The translations under genes were made by a program, and so were the position numbers. A model generated the notes under the pieces. It searched no databases and was not told the origin of the DNA. It saw only the letters and a program-made list of their open reading frames with translations. Shown piece by piece: positions 8,490-14,768 of a stretch of 42,705 nt of DNA (position 1 is its first letter; each line of letters begins with the position of its first letter). The stretch spans positions 1 to 42,705 of the forward strand of contig CADBHB010000021.1 in NCBI GenBank assembly GCA_902794395.1. Reading direction: 5' to 3'. This stretch comes from an uncultured Ruminococcus sp. Its GTDB lineage: Bacteria > Bacillota > Clostridia > Oscillospirales > Acutalibacteraceae.

Positions 8490-9155
8490 TTACACACCTC
8501 TTTTGTCAGAGTCCCAGATGAATTTGTGAAGCTGCAGTTGCAGGCGCACGCCGTCCATGTCGTTGTCAAGCATGAAGCGCACCATTTCGGCAGGCTCAAG
8601 CTTGCCGAAAACGGGGCTTAGGTATACGTGGCAGCGCTCGTATAGCCTGTGGTTGTCTATTATCTCCTTGGCGCGCACCAGGTCGCTCGGGCTGCCCGCC
8701 ACGAATTTAACGGTGTCGTGGGCGTTAAGCAGGCGAAAATTGTCGCGGCGCATGGCGCTCTCCATTCCGCTGTAGGGCAGCTTGTAGTCCATGGTGAAAA
8801 CGGGGCGGTAGGGGGCGCTTGCCAGGCTGTTCAGCGGCATACTGCCGTTTGTTTCTATCTCTACGCGGTTGCCCTGCGCGTACAGCCTCGCCACCAGCTC
8901 GGGCAGCTCCTCCTGCAGCAGCGGTTCGCCGCCTGTAAGGGTCACGTTTTTAAAGCTTTTGTCCCGCACCCACTGCGCCAGCCGCTCGGGGGTGTAGTTG
9001 ACCGCGTCGGCTGTGGGGCGGTTTGCCCATTTGGTGTCGCAGTATACACAGCCCAGGTTGCAGCCCTTGAAGCGTATGAATATCGCAGGCTCTCCCGCGT
9101 GGGCGCCCTCGCCGTTTATGCTAACGAATTTTTCGGCTACTTCCAACATCCTCAT
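8490..9155 (-). CDS. queE: 7-carboxy-7-deazaguanine synthase, radical SAM
   Basis: The protein has 221 residues. The cluster-binding motif is CNLGCVYC (Cys32, Cys36, Cys39), a standard CxxxCxxC, preceded by SINGEGAHAGEPAIFIRF, the typical QueE N-terminus. LTGGEPLLQ is the SAM-binding glycine motif. The enzyme uses SAM and a 4Fe-4S cluster to contract the ring of 6-carboxytetrahydropterin to 7-carboxy-7-deazaguanine. Its start overlaps the queD stop by four bases, behind GAGGAGG. Confidence 0.95.
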   Translation of the reverse strand: MRMLEVAEKFVSINGEGAHAGEPAIFIRFKGCNLGCVYCDTKWANRPTADAVNYTPERLAQWVRDKSFKNVTLTGGEPLLQEELPELVARLYAQGNRVEIETNGSMPLNSLASAPYRPVFTMDYKLPYSGMESAMRRDNFRLLNAHDTVKFVAGSPSDLVRAKEIIDNHRLYERCHVYLSPVFGKLEPAEMVRFMLDNDMDGVRLQLQLHKFIWDSDKRGV

Positions 9156-9571
9156 ACCTCCTCAAAGCTTGCTCGGTTGTCGGGGGTCTCATATACCGTC
9201 ACGCGCTTTACGGGCAGCGTTTTGCCAAGCTCCTCGTAAAACACCCTCGCAAAGTTTTCGGCGGTGGGGCGCAGGGGAAACTCGGTAAGCGAAAAGCCCT
9301 CGTCCCTCAGCGCCGCCAGGGTGCTGCTTTTAAGGCTGTCCCGCTCGTAGATAAGGGTGTGGTCATAGCGGTCGGCAAGCGCCCTCACCTCGCGCTTGAG
9401 GTCGGAAAAATCCAGCACCATGCCGCGCTTTTCGCCCGCCTCAACAAGGTTGTCCGCGGCGACCGTCACCTCTATTTTCCATGTGTGTCCGTGCAGATTG
9501 GCGCATTTGCCGCGGTAGCCCGCCAAAAAATGGGCGCTGTCAAAGGCAGCGGCGGCAGTCAGCAAATACAT
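9152..9571 (-). CDS. queD: 6-carboxytetrahydropterin synthase
   Basis: The protein has 139 residues from the ATG at 9571, which follows GGAGGTGA six bases upstream. An open frame reaches 9643 but would run back through the attenuator hairpin. FDSAHFLAGY (His14) and CANLHGHTW (Cys23, His27, His29) give the zinc histidines and the catalytic cysteine. It converts dihydroneopterin triphosphate to 6-carboxytetrahydropterin. It is the first gene of the preQ1 operon, so expression of the whole set depends on readthrough of the terminator at 9584-9617. Confidence 0.94.
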   Translation of the reverse strand: MYLLTAAAAFDSAHFLAGYRGKCANLHGHTWKIEVTVAADNLVEAGEKRGMVLDFSDLKREVRALADRYDHTLIYERDSLKSSTLAALRDEGFSLTEFPLRPTAENFARVFYEELGKTLPVKRVTVYETPDNRASFEEV

Positions 9572-9583
9572 GAAGTCACCTCC

Positions 9584-9617
9584 GAAAAAATAATACGCCT
9601 GCCAAAAGGGCAGACGC
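9584..9617 (-). terminator. Leader terminator (attenuator) before queD
   Basis: On the minus strand GTCTGCC, CTTTT and GGCAGGC form a hairpin followed by a T-rich run containing ATTATTTTTT. It ends just before the queD ribosome binding site, so it can only make sense as a controlled terminator. Its 5' arm (9617-9608) can pair instead with 9654-9645. Confidence 0.82.
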
Positions 9618-9644
9618 ATCCTGAAAACAAATAGGCGCGGCAAA

Positions 9645-9694
9645 GCGCATGCCCTGGTTTTGTTTATAGACAGGATGGCGCAAACGAACTGTCT
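9645..9694 (-). ncRNA. Candidate preQ1-I riboswitch with antiterminator arm
   Basis: On the minus strand AGACAG (9694-9689) and CTGTCT (9673-9668) form a six-pair P1 stem around a 15-base loop. The loop ends in C just before the 3' arm, the position that contacts preQ1 in known aptamers. A-rich ATAAACAAAACCAGGGC follows (9667-9651), close to the tail of the Thermoanaerobacter class I aptamer. The tail's final GGGC continues into GGGCATGCGC (9654-9645), which pairs with GCGTCTGCCC of the terminator arm in nine of ten positions counting one G-U. Ligand binding would therefore hide the antiterminator and switch the operon off. The loop is longer than usual, hence less than full confidence. Confidence 0.72.
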
Positions 9695-9710
9695 GTTCTT
9701 TTTGGCTAAA

Positions 9711-9739
9711 AGTATACCATATCCCGCGGCGGCTGTAAA
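9711..9739 (-). promoter_or_regulatory. Promoter of the preQ1 operon
   Basis: On the minus strand TTTACA (9739-9734) and TATACT (9716-9711) are 17 bases apart. Transcription would begin near 9704, about ten bases before the aptamer. Confidence 0.72.
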
Positions 9740-9771
9740 GTAAAATATTGCTCACACAGGCGCGTTTTGTG

Positions 9772-9800
9772 GTGACAAAAGGGAAATGATGGTGTATAAT
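9772..9800 (+). promoter_or_regulatory. Promoter of the peroxiredoxin gene
   Basis: GTGACA (9772-9777) and TATAAT (9795-9800) are 17 bases apart and back to back with the preQ1 operon promoter. Confidence 0.7.
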
Positions 9801-9855
9801 GTTTACGATACCCGAATATCGGGGACGAGAAATATATAAACGGGAGGAAACAAAT

Positions 9856-10311
9856 ATGCTGGAAGTCGGAACACAGGCGCCCGAGTTCACGCTGCCCGAC
9901 CAAAACGGCGAGCCGCGTTCGCTGGTGGACTACAGGGGGCAAAAGGTGATACTGTACTTTTATCCCAGGGACAACACACCCGGCTGCACCAAGCAGGCGT
10001 GCTCATTCGGAGAGCTTTATCCGCAGTTCCGCGAAAGGGGAGCGGTGGTGCTGGGCGTTAGCAAGGACAGCGTAGCTTCGCACAAGAGGTTCGAGGAAAA
10101 GTACGGCTTGCCGTTCACTCTTCTCTCCGACACGGATAAAGAGGTCATACAGGCGTACGACGTGTGGAAGGAAAAGAAAAACTACGGCAAGGTGAGCATG
10201 GGCGTGGTGCGCACCACCTACCTTATCGACGAAAACGGAGTTATAATCAAAGCCTTCGGCAAGGTGAAGGCGGCGGATAACCCCGCACAAATGCTCGGTG
10301 AGCTGGAATAA
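9856..10311 (+). CDS. bcp: Thiol peroxidase, Bcp/PrxQ peroxiredoxin
   Basis: The protein has 151 residues. YPRDNTPGCTKQACSF holds the peroxidatic Cys44 and the resolving Cys49, five residues apart, which defines the Bcp/PrxQ class. VSKDSVASHKRFEEKYGLPFTLLSD is the usual mid-region. The enzyme reduces hydrogen peroxide and organic hydroperoxides with electrons from thioredoxin. The ATG at 9856 follows GGGAGG at good spacing; the longer open frame begins inside the promoter. It is monocistronic and followed directly by repeat arrays. Confidence 0.94.
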   Translation: MLEVGTQAPEFTLPDQNGEPRSLVDYRGQKVILYFYPRDNTPGCTKQACSFGELYPQFRERGAVVLGVSKDSVASHKRFEEKYGLPFTLLSDTDKEVIQAYDVWKEKKNYGKVSMGVVRTTYLIDENGVIIKAFGKVKAADNPAQMLGELE

Positions 10312-10313
10312 GT

Positions 10314-10392
10314 CCTTGGCTTAGCTTTCCTTGGCTTAGCTTTCCTTGGCTTAGCTTTACTTATCTTAACTTATCTTATCTTATCTTATCTT
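10314..10392. repeat. Short tandem repeats: 15-bp unit x3 and 5-bp TTATC runs
   Basis: CCTTGGCTTAGCTTT occurs three times in tandem (10314-10358). It is followed by a run of TTATC/TTAAC units to about 10392. The run begins three bases after the bcp stop and leads into the 11-bp array. Confidence 0.9.
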
Positions 10393-10401
10393 GTGCGGAC
10401 A

Positions 10402-10731
10402 TTTGGTTGCCACTTGGTTGACATTTGGTTGACATTTGGTTGCCACTTGGTTGACATTTGGTTGCCACTTGGTTGACATTTGGTTGACATTTGGTTGCCA
10501 CTTGGTTGCCACTTGTTTGACATTTGGTTGCCATTTGGTTGCCATTTGGTTGACATTTGGTTGCCATTTGGTTGACATTTGGTTGCCACTTGGTTGACAT
10601 TTGGTTGACATTTGGTTGCCACTTGGTTGTCAATTGGTTGCCATTTGGTTGACATTTGGTTGCCACTTGGTTGTCAATTGGTTGACATTTGGTTGACATT
10701 TGGTTGACATTTGGTTGTCCATTGGTTGCCG
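10402..10731. repeat. 11-bp minisatellite, 30 tandem units
   Basis: The units are variants of YTTGGTTGMCA with exactly 11-base spacing for 330 bases. Variation is confined to the first base and to the ACA/CCA/TCA position, and the two are linked: GACA is always followed by T and GTCA always by A, while GCCA is followed by C or T. Because 11 is not a multiple of three, all three minus-strand frames stay open and spell the same 11-residue peptide repeat. I do not regard those as genes. Confidence 0.95.
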
Positions 10732-10787
10732 TTCGTTAATGATTAACTATCCGCGGCGTCAAAGCGCAACAGCTCTGCAAAAATATT

Positions 10788-11774
10788 TCAAACAAGCGCC
10801 TTTGATATTTGCCAATCCGTAATGCCCTTAATATCCCACGGATAAAACACGTACATGCCTATCTGTACAGCTTCTTCCTCAACGCCGAATTCATGAAGGC
10901 AGTATTCAGCCGGCAGATGGGAGGCAAAGCCGTAGAACACTTCGTTTTCGGCGGTAGTCAGTATGACCGCTTTTCCTTCATAGCTGCATAAATCGTCATG
11001 GGTATTGACGCTTTCCGTTTTCGTCAGGACGGCGGATTTCAGAAACGCGGGATAAACAAAGCTTATAGGTTCGGAAGCAAATCTGCACACAGCCGAGTTG
11101 CCGTCATAACAGCCGCACCCGATTATCTTATCTTCATAGACCATCACCCACAACGGCTCTTTCTTTGCCGACGCAGTATCGGGAGCGCATGCGGCAGGCA
11201 CTTGTTTCAGCTCGTCCTCTGTCGCGATATGTATGGCAAAATCCTCATATCCATCGGCGGCAAGCTGTAAAAATCTGTCTTTGACTTTTTCTGTCGGCAG
11301 AGTTTCGCACACAACGTCCTTTACCAGCTTGCGATAGTCGTCGTTTAGTTCCTCCGGCATGAGCTGATGAAATTCCATCGAGAGCATCTGGTCGTCTATC
11401 TCGAAAATTATTTCCTTCTCGTCCGCTGTCAGCTCTCTGCCGATAAAGTGCCGCCAGATGGCGTTTTGCAAGCTGTCCTCCGCTTGCAGATACTGCGGCA
11501 AATCCTTCTTTATGGGGCGTGTAACGTCTGACAAATACGCTTCGCTCGCGTCATGCAGCAAGCACCCCATCACAACGATCGGCGTGCAGCCTCTTTCAAA
11601 GGCTTCCTCGGCACAGGCGATACTGTGCTGCGCGACGGAATAAAAGGTCCTGATGTGTCCGTTGCCGCGGCACATCAGCGACAGCGCATGCGCAATATCC
11701 AAAATGTCGATTTCCTGCTCCGCAGGATCCATCGGGTCAAAATGCTTGCCCGTAACAGTTGTGATATAGCTCAT
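10788..11774 (-). CDS. HD-domain phosphohydrolase-like protein with extra C-terminal domain
   Basis: The protein has 328 residues. The first 190 resemble YfbR-type HD proteins: VAQHSIACAEE (His50) and CLLHDASEAYLSDV (His74, Asp75), followed by PIKKDLPQYLQ. These enzymes typically remove phosphate from nucleotides. Residues about 205-328 form a second domain rich in beta strands (EPLWVMVYEDKIIGCGCYDG and so on) that I do not recognise. The start at 11774 is chosen because the preceding codons GGAGAGG form the ribosome binding site. It is transcribed away from the RiPP-like operon and ends just before the minisatellite. Confidence 0.78.
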   Translation of the reverse strand: MSYITTVTGKHFDPMDPAEQEIDILDIAHALSLMCRGNGHIRTFYSVAQHSIACAEEAFERGCTPIVVMGCLLHDASEAYLSDVTRPIKKDLPQYLQAEDSLQNAIWRHFIGRELTADEKEIIFEIDDQMLSMEFHQLMPEELNDDYRKLVKDVVCETLPTEKVKDRFLQLAADGYEDFAIHIATEDELKQVPAACAPDTASAKKEPLWVMVYEDKIIGCGCYDGNSAVCRFASEPISFVYPAFLKSAVLTKTESVNTHDDLCSYEGKAVILTTAENEVFYGFASHLPAEYCLHEFGVEEEAVQIGMYVFYPWDIKGITDWQISKALV

Positions 11775-11789
11775 AAAAACCTCTCCCAA

Positions 11790-12103
11790 AACACTATGAT
11801 TCTATTCTACAACGGTCAAACAATTTGTCAAGAGCCGTTACAAATCCCAATGACTCATTACATAGTTTGATACACATTAACACTAAATAACCCCAAGCCG
11901 GGGGTTTTCAGCCTGATTCGGCTGTTGCAAAACGGTACAAAAACAAAGAAAAGCCTTAAAAACGGCTTGAATAAGCCGTTTTTAAGGCGATCTGTTTGGC
12001 AAACAGCTCACAAAATGCTGCACATCCGTATCCCGACGAGGGATACACAGCGGGGGATTGTGTGATCATTGACAGGGACTAAACCTCACCAATAAAACAT
12101 GCA
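11790..12103. other. Gene-free stretch with inverted repeats
   Basis: No ORF with a ribosome binding site is seen. It holds CCCC/GGGG pairing at 11891-11905, the long palindrome at 11953-11988 (listed separately) and GTATCCC/GGGATAC at 12028-12046. It is the 3' region of the minus-strand peptide operon and the upstream region of the HD-domain gene. Confidence 0.5.
11953..11988 (-). terminator. Terminator of the peptide operon
   Basis: A perfect 16-base-pair inverted repeat (GCCTTAAAAACGGCTT and its complement) encloses a four-base loop. On the minus strand it is followed by TTTTCTTTGTTTTTG. Confidence 0.75.
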
Positions 12104-12238
12104 TCAGTGACCAATATAACATGGATCATCTCCCGAGGGGTTAAAAAATCTACAAGTATTGCCGCTGGATGTTGTGATGACATCCTCTGAATCCACACTT
12201 TCCACCTGAATGGAAATCTTGGTATATTCTTCCTTCAT
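12104..12238 (-). CDS. 44-aa candidate RiPP precursor peptide
   Basis: A short ORF with a near-perfect GGAGGTG site eight bases before its ATG. The N-terminal part, KEEYTKISIQVESVDSEDV, is acidic and leader-like, followed by ITTSSG and a C-terminal part with two cysteines (NTCRFFNPSGDDPCYIGH). The string EDVITTS and a later FNP also occur, in the same order and spacing, in the 46-aa peptide at 23518. It lies 75 bases after the radical SAM gene in the same direction, and a PqqD-like gene opens the operon. I infer that it is the substrate of that maturase, with modification in the C-terminal half. The modification type is unknown. Confidence 0.72.
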   Translation of the reverse strand: MKEEYTKISIQVESVDSEDVITTSSGNTCRFFNPSGDDPCYIGH

Positions 12239-12313
12239 CGTTTTCACCTCCTTACAGCTGATAAAAGAATTTGATTATTTGAAAACAGTATCGGCGATAT
12301 CGTCAATGCCGCT

Positions 12314-13646
12314 TTATTTGCCGTTAAAATATGTCCTGACGCTTCGGTCAAGGAAGTGGTTCAGATCCTCTTGCAGGATCGCTTTGCACTGCTTGGAAGC
12401 GTTCTTGACCGGGCACAAATCAAAGGTAGAGCACTTCGGAAGGAAAAAGCAGCCCGAGCATTTTTCGGAAACAGGCGGACGCGAGGTGTATCTCTCAAAA
12501 ACGTCGCGTTTGGTTACGCCGTCGAATACGTTGCCGAAATCGGTGCCTTTGTTACAGTGTTCGCAGGCAAACAGCCTGCCGTCCGCCGCGATCACCACGG
12601 CTTTATCCGGCGTTTGAGCCATGCAGTAGGTCACTTTTAAATTGTTTTTTTGTTCTCGCGGCGTCTTGGCAAAGCCTTTTGCCGAGGCTCTTTTGTTCCA
12701 AGCAAATCTCTCCCTGTACAGGTTCAGCTCATCGTTCGTTCCGTGAATTTGATACAGTGGTACAAATTCAAGTGAAAGGAGATTTTTGTCGGGAAAACGG
12801 CGGTCAAGGTCGTCGAGCATATTATCCAGCGACGGCAGATTATCACGGTCAAAATTGCACCGCAGGTTGACCCGAATACCCGCCCGATTCAGCAATCCGA
12901 CGTTATCCCGAGCCTTGAGGGGACACATAAGCCTTGCGGCGGTCGTATTCCGCTTGGTCGCCGTCAACGGTGATCTGAACATAGTTCAGCTTCCACTCGT
13001 CCTTCATTCTTTGAACGAGGGCGGGCGTGATCAGACTGCCGTTGGTAGTTAAATTTGATACAAATTCGACGCCGCTTTCGCGCAAAGCGGAACATATCCT
13101 GTCGATGATATCCGCCCTCACCAGCGGCTCTCCGCCGAACCACGACAGGGTGATTTTTCCGTTGCGCTTTGTTTTCAGGATATAGTCGATCGTCGCTTTG
13201 ACGGTATCATCGGACATCGTCACTATCTCCATGCCCTTTTCAAAGCAGTAAAAGCACCTCGCGTTGCAGGCGGTGGTTGGGAGTATCGTGTAACTCGAAT
13301 ACCCCTTTTCGCGCTTGCCGTACATCGCGATCACCAGCTCTATGAGCTGCTCGTAGGCTTCGTCCTCGTTTTGGTCTTCCTCAACCAAAAAGTAATCCAT
13401 GGCAAGCTGTTTGAGGCTTTCGTTTTCCATCAGCTCCGCGGCGGTGTACAGGCGGTCTTTTTCAAAAACAACTTCGCCGTTTTCAATTTGATAAAGCTGT
13501 GTGGATAAATTGTTGTATACAAAAACCCTGCCGTCCTTTTTATAGTCGCACACAAAGCACGACCATTTGTATTTTTTGCTTTGTACAAGCTCATGGCGGG
13601 TCAAAAGCTTTGCCGTGATTTTCTCCTTTGGCAATACTTCTATCAT
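12314..13646 (-). pseudogene. Radical SAM/SPASM peptide maturase, frameshifted
   Basis: Two frames together make one protein of about 440 residues. The first part (13646 to 12903) has the cluster motif CNARCFYC, WFGGEPLVR (SAM binding) and TTNGSLIT, and ends at a TAA just after AYVSPQGS. The second part (to 12314) resumes with DNVGLLNRAGIRVNLRCNFD and carries the SPASM cysteines CEHCNKG, CSGCFFLPKC and CPVKNASKQC. One extra base (or two missing) near 12906-12912 explains the break. Such enzymes install carbon-carbon or thioether links in peptides. All other hallmarks are intact, so the break may be recent or a sequence error. The start follows GGGAGAAACACAGAG. Confidence 0.85.
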
Positions 13647-13711
13647 CTCTGTGTTTCTCCCTTCAAACAATCGCGGCATAGAAGCCGTTTTTTTCGATCA
13701 GTTCCTCGGGA

Positions 13712-13978
13712 CTATTCATCTAACAGATCAGAGCTGCGGAGAATCGCTAAGAATTCGTCAAGATCGGCTTTTATGGTTTCCTCGGTCGCGTTGTATTTTT
13801 CAAGCAAGCCTTTAACAACTTCGTCATAGGTGACGTCGCTTTCCATCAGACCCCACGCATACGCTCCGCTGGGGTTCAGCGTAACCAAAACATTGTTGTT
13901 GTCCGCAGCGTCTTCCGCGGCTAAAGCGATATACTTATCGGCAAATTTTCTCAGGACATAACCGTCTTTGATCTTCAT
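13712..13978 (-). CDS. PqqD-like protein (RiPP recognition element)
   Basis: The protein has 88 residues. GYVLRKFADKYIALAAED, VTLNPSGAYAWGLME and the C-terminal helical part DVTYDEVVKGLLEKY with LDEFLAILRSSDLL match the PqqD fold, which binds leader peptides and delivers them to a modifying enzyme. It is the first gene of the operon with the radical SAM maturase and the 44-aa peptide, with a 65-base gap to the maturase. AAAGGAG precedes the ATG. A second PqqD-like gene, only distantly similar, lies at 23829. Confidence 0.85.
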   Translation of the reverse strand: MKIKDGYVLRKFADKYIALAAEDAADNNNVLVTLNPSGAYAWGLMESDVTYDEVVKGLLEKYNATEETIKADLDEFLAILRSSDLLDE

Positions 13979-14253
13979 TGTTGCTTCTCCTTTATTATGT
14001 TCAGAGCCGTGAAAGCGGCGTCGTCAAGGTAACATACCAAACTATAATACACTGTAAATCAAATATTATTGTAGCATAAATGCCGGAACAATACAATAAA
14101 AACCACAAAAAAACAAACAGATGGCAAAATCGTCCGCTTATTATGGGAATGCGGTATCCCGTTGTGCTCCGTTTTGCGCGGTGTCGGCGATTCTGAGCGC
14201 TTTTGTGATTCCCGAATTATCCTTTGACGAAACAGAATAATCGGGTATAATAA
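13979..14253. other. Intergenic region upstream of the peptide operon
   Basis: AT-rich DNA that should hold the promoter of the PqqD-like gene on the minus strand; TACAAT near 14070 is a possible -10, but the -35 is poor. Near the right end, TTGACG (14224) and TATAAT (14246), 16 bases apart, form a plus-strand promoter facing the relic at 14254. No convincing gene is seen. Confidence 0.35.
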
Positions 14254-14493
14254 AAACAGAAGGGAGATTATCACAGCGAATCTGATGTAGATATTCTTCT
14301 GACAGTTGATAAATCGCAGGAACAAATATCTCGGTGCCGCATGGCTGTTGCCGAGATAGCAAGCGATCTAAGTCTTGAACATGATGTTACGGTTTCAATC
14401 TCGGTCAAGTCAGCCGAATTGTTTGAAAAATATCAAAACGTATTGCCTTTCTATCAAAACGTGATAAGGGAAGGAGTCAAGTATGCAGGCTGA
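14254..14493 (+). pseudogene. 5'-truncated MNT-type nucleotidyltransferase (antitoxin relic)
   Basis: About 80 codons remain without a start. GDYHSESDVDILLTVD is the catalytic segment of minimal nucleotidyltransferases (G-S motif lost, D-x-D kept). It is followed by SDLSLEHDVTVSISVKSAELFEKYQNVLPFYQNVIREG, the usual C-terminal half. It overlaps the HEPN relic by 11 bases, the arrangement of MntA/HepT-type toxin-antitoxin pairs. The beginning is destroyed and an in-frame TAA stands at 14251, so it is not functional. Confidence 0.75.
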
Positions 14494-14685
14494 CGATAAA
14501 AAAGCATTGGCGGTTGTACGCCTTGACCGCGCCAAGGAATGCCTGACAGAAGCAAGCGACTTATACAACGCGGAAAAATACCGCGGCGCGGCAAATCGAT
14601 TGTATTATTCTATCTTTCATGCTATGCAAGTTGTTTCGTAGATGCGATTGATAGCTATTTGAAGTCACTTAATATTTTACAATAA
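14483..14685 (+). pseudogene. HEPN-domain (HepT-like) toxin relic with internal deletion
   Basis: The first 52 codons (RLDRAKECLTEASDLYNAEKY then RGAANRLYYSIFHAMQ) are a classic HEPN N-terminal half, with the start behind AAGGAG. A TAG follows, and another frame reads FVDAIDSYLKSLNILQ to a stop at 14685, which fits the C-terminal helix of the same domain. The middle, including the RNase R-x-x-x-x-H motif, is missing. Partner of the nucleotidyltransferase relic. Confidence 0.7.
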
Positions 14686-14691
14686 ATTGAA

Positions 14692-14728
14692 GGAGTTGTC
14701 TGATGATCCTCAGACAACTCCGTTTTTT
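14692..14728 (+). terminator. Strong terminator between the relic and the sigma gene
   Basis: GGAGTTGTCTGA and TCAGACAACTCC form a perfect 12-pair stem, followed by GTTTTTT. It survives although the genes before it are broken. Confidence 0.88.
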
Positions 14729-14768
14729 GCGCCCTGTTTCGCGGTGTCTTCGGCAATCAGGGGAGCCG

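Noticed and set aside
8489-8599. Longer folE start at 8599
   Set aside because: It would run 37 codons into queE in another frame without a ribosome site, while MDINAIEY at 8488 has AGGTG at proper spacing and matches the family's N-terminus.
10376-10699. Three overlapping minus-strand ORFs of 76-107 codons with the peptide pattern NQMATKWQP/NVNQMSTK
   Set aside because: They are a by-product of an 11-base repeat without stop codons: all three frames give the same peptide. No ribosome binding site precedes any of them.
10402-10731. CRISPR array
   Set aside because: The unit is only 11 bases with no unique spacers and no cas genes nearby.
12895-12990. Programmed ribosomal frameshift in the radical SAM gene
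   Set aside because: The joint lacks a slippery heptamer and a nearby pseudoknot, and homologous maturases are made from one frame as far as I know.
14141-14362. Minus-strand ORF of 73 codons over the nucleotidyltransferase relic
   Set aside because: The plus strand encodes the recognisable D-x-D segment; the antisense frame has no homology I recognise and no ribosome site.
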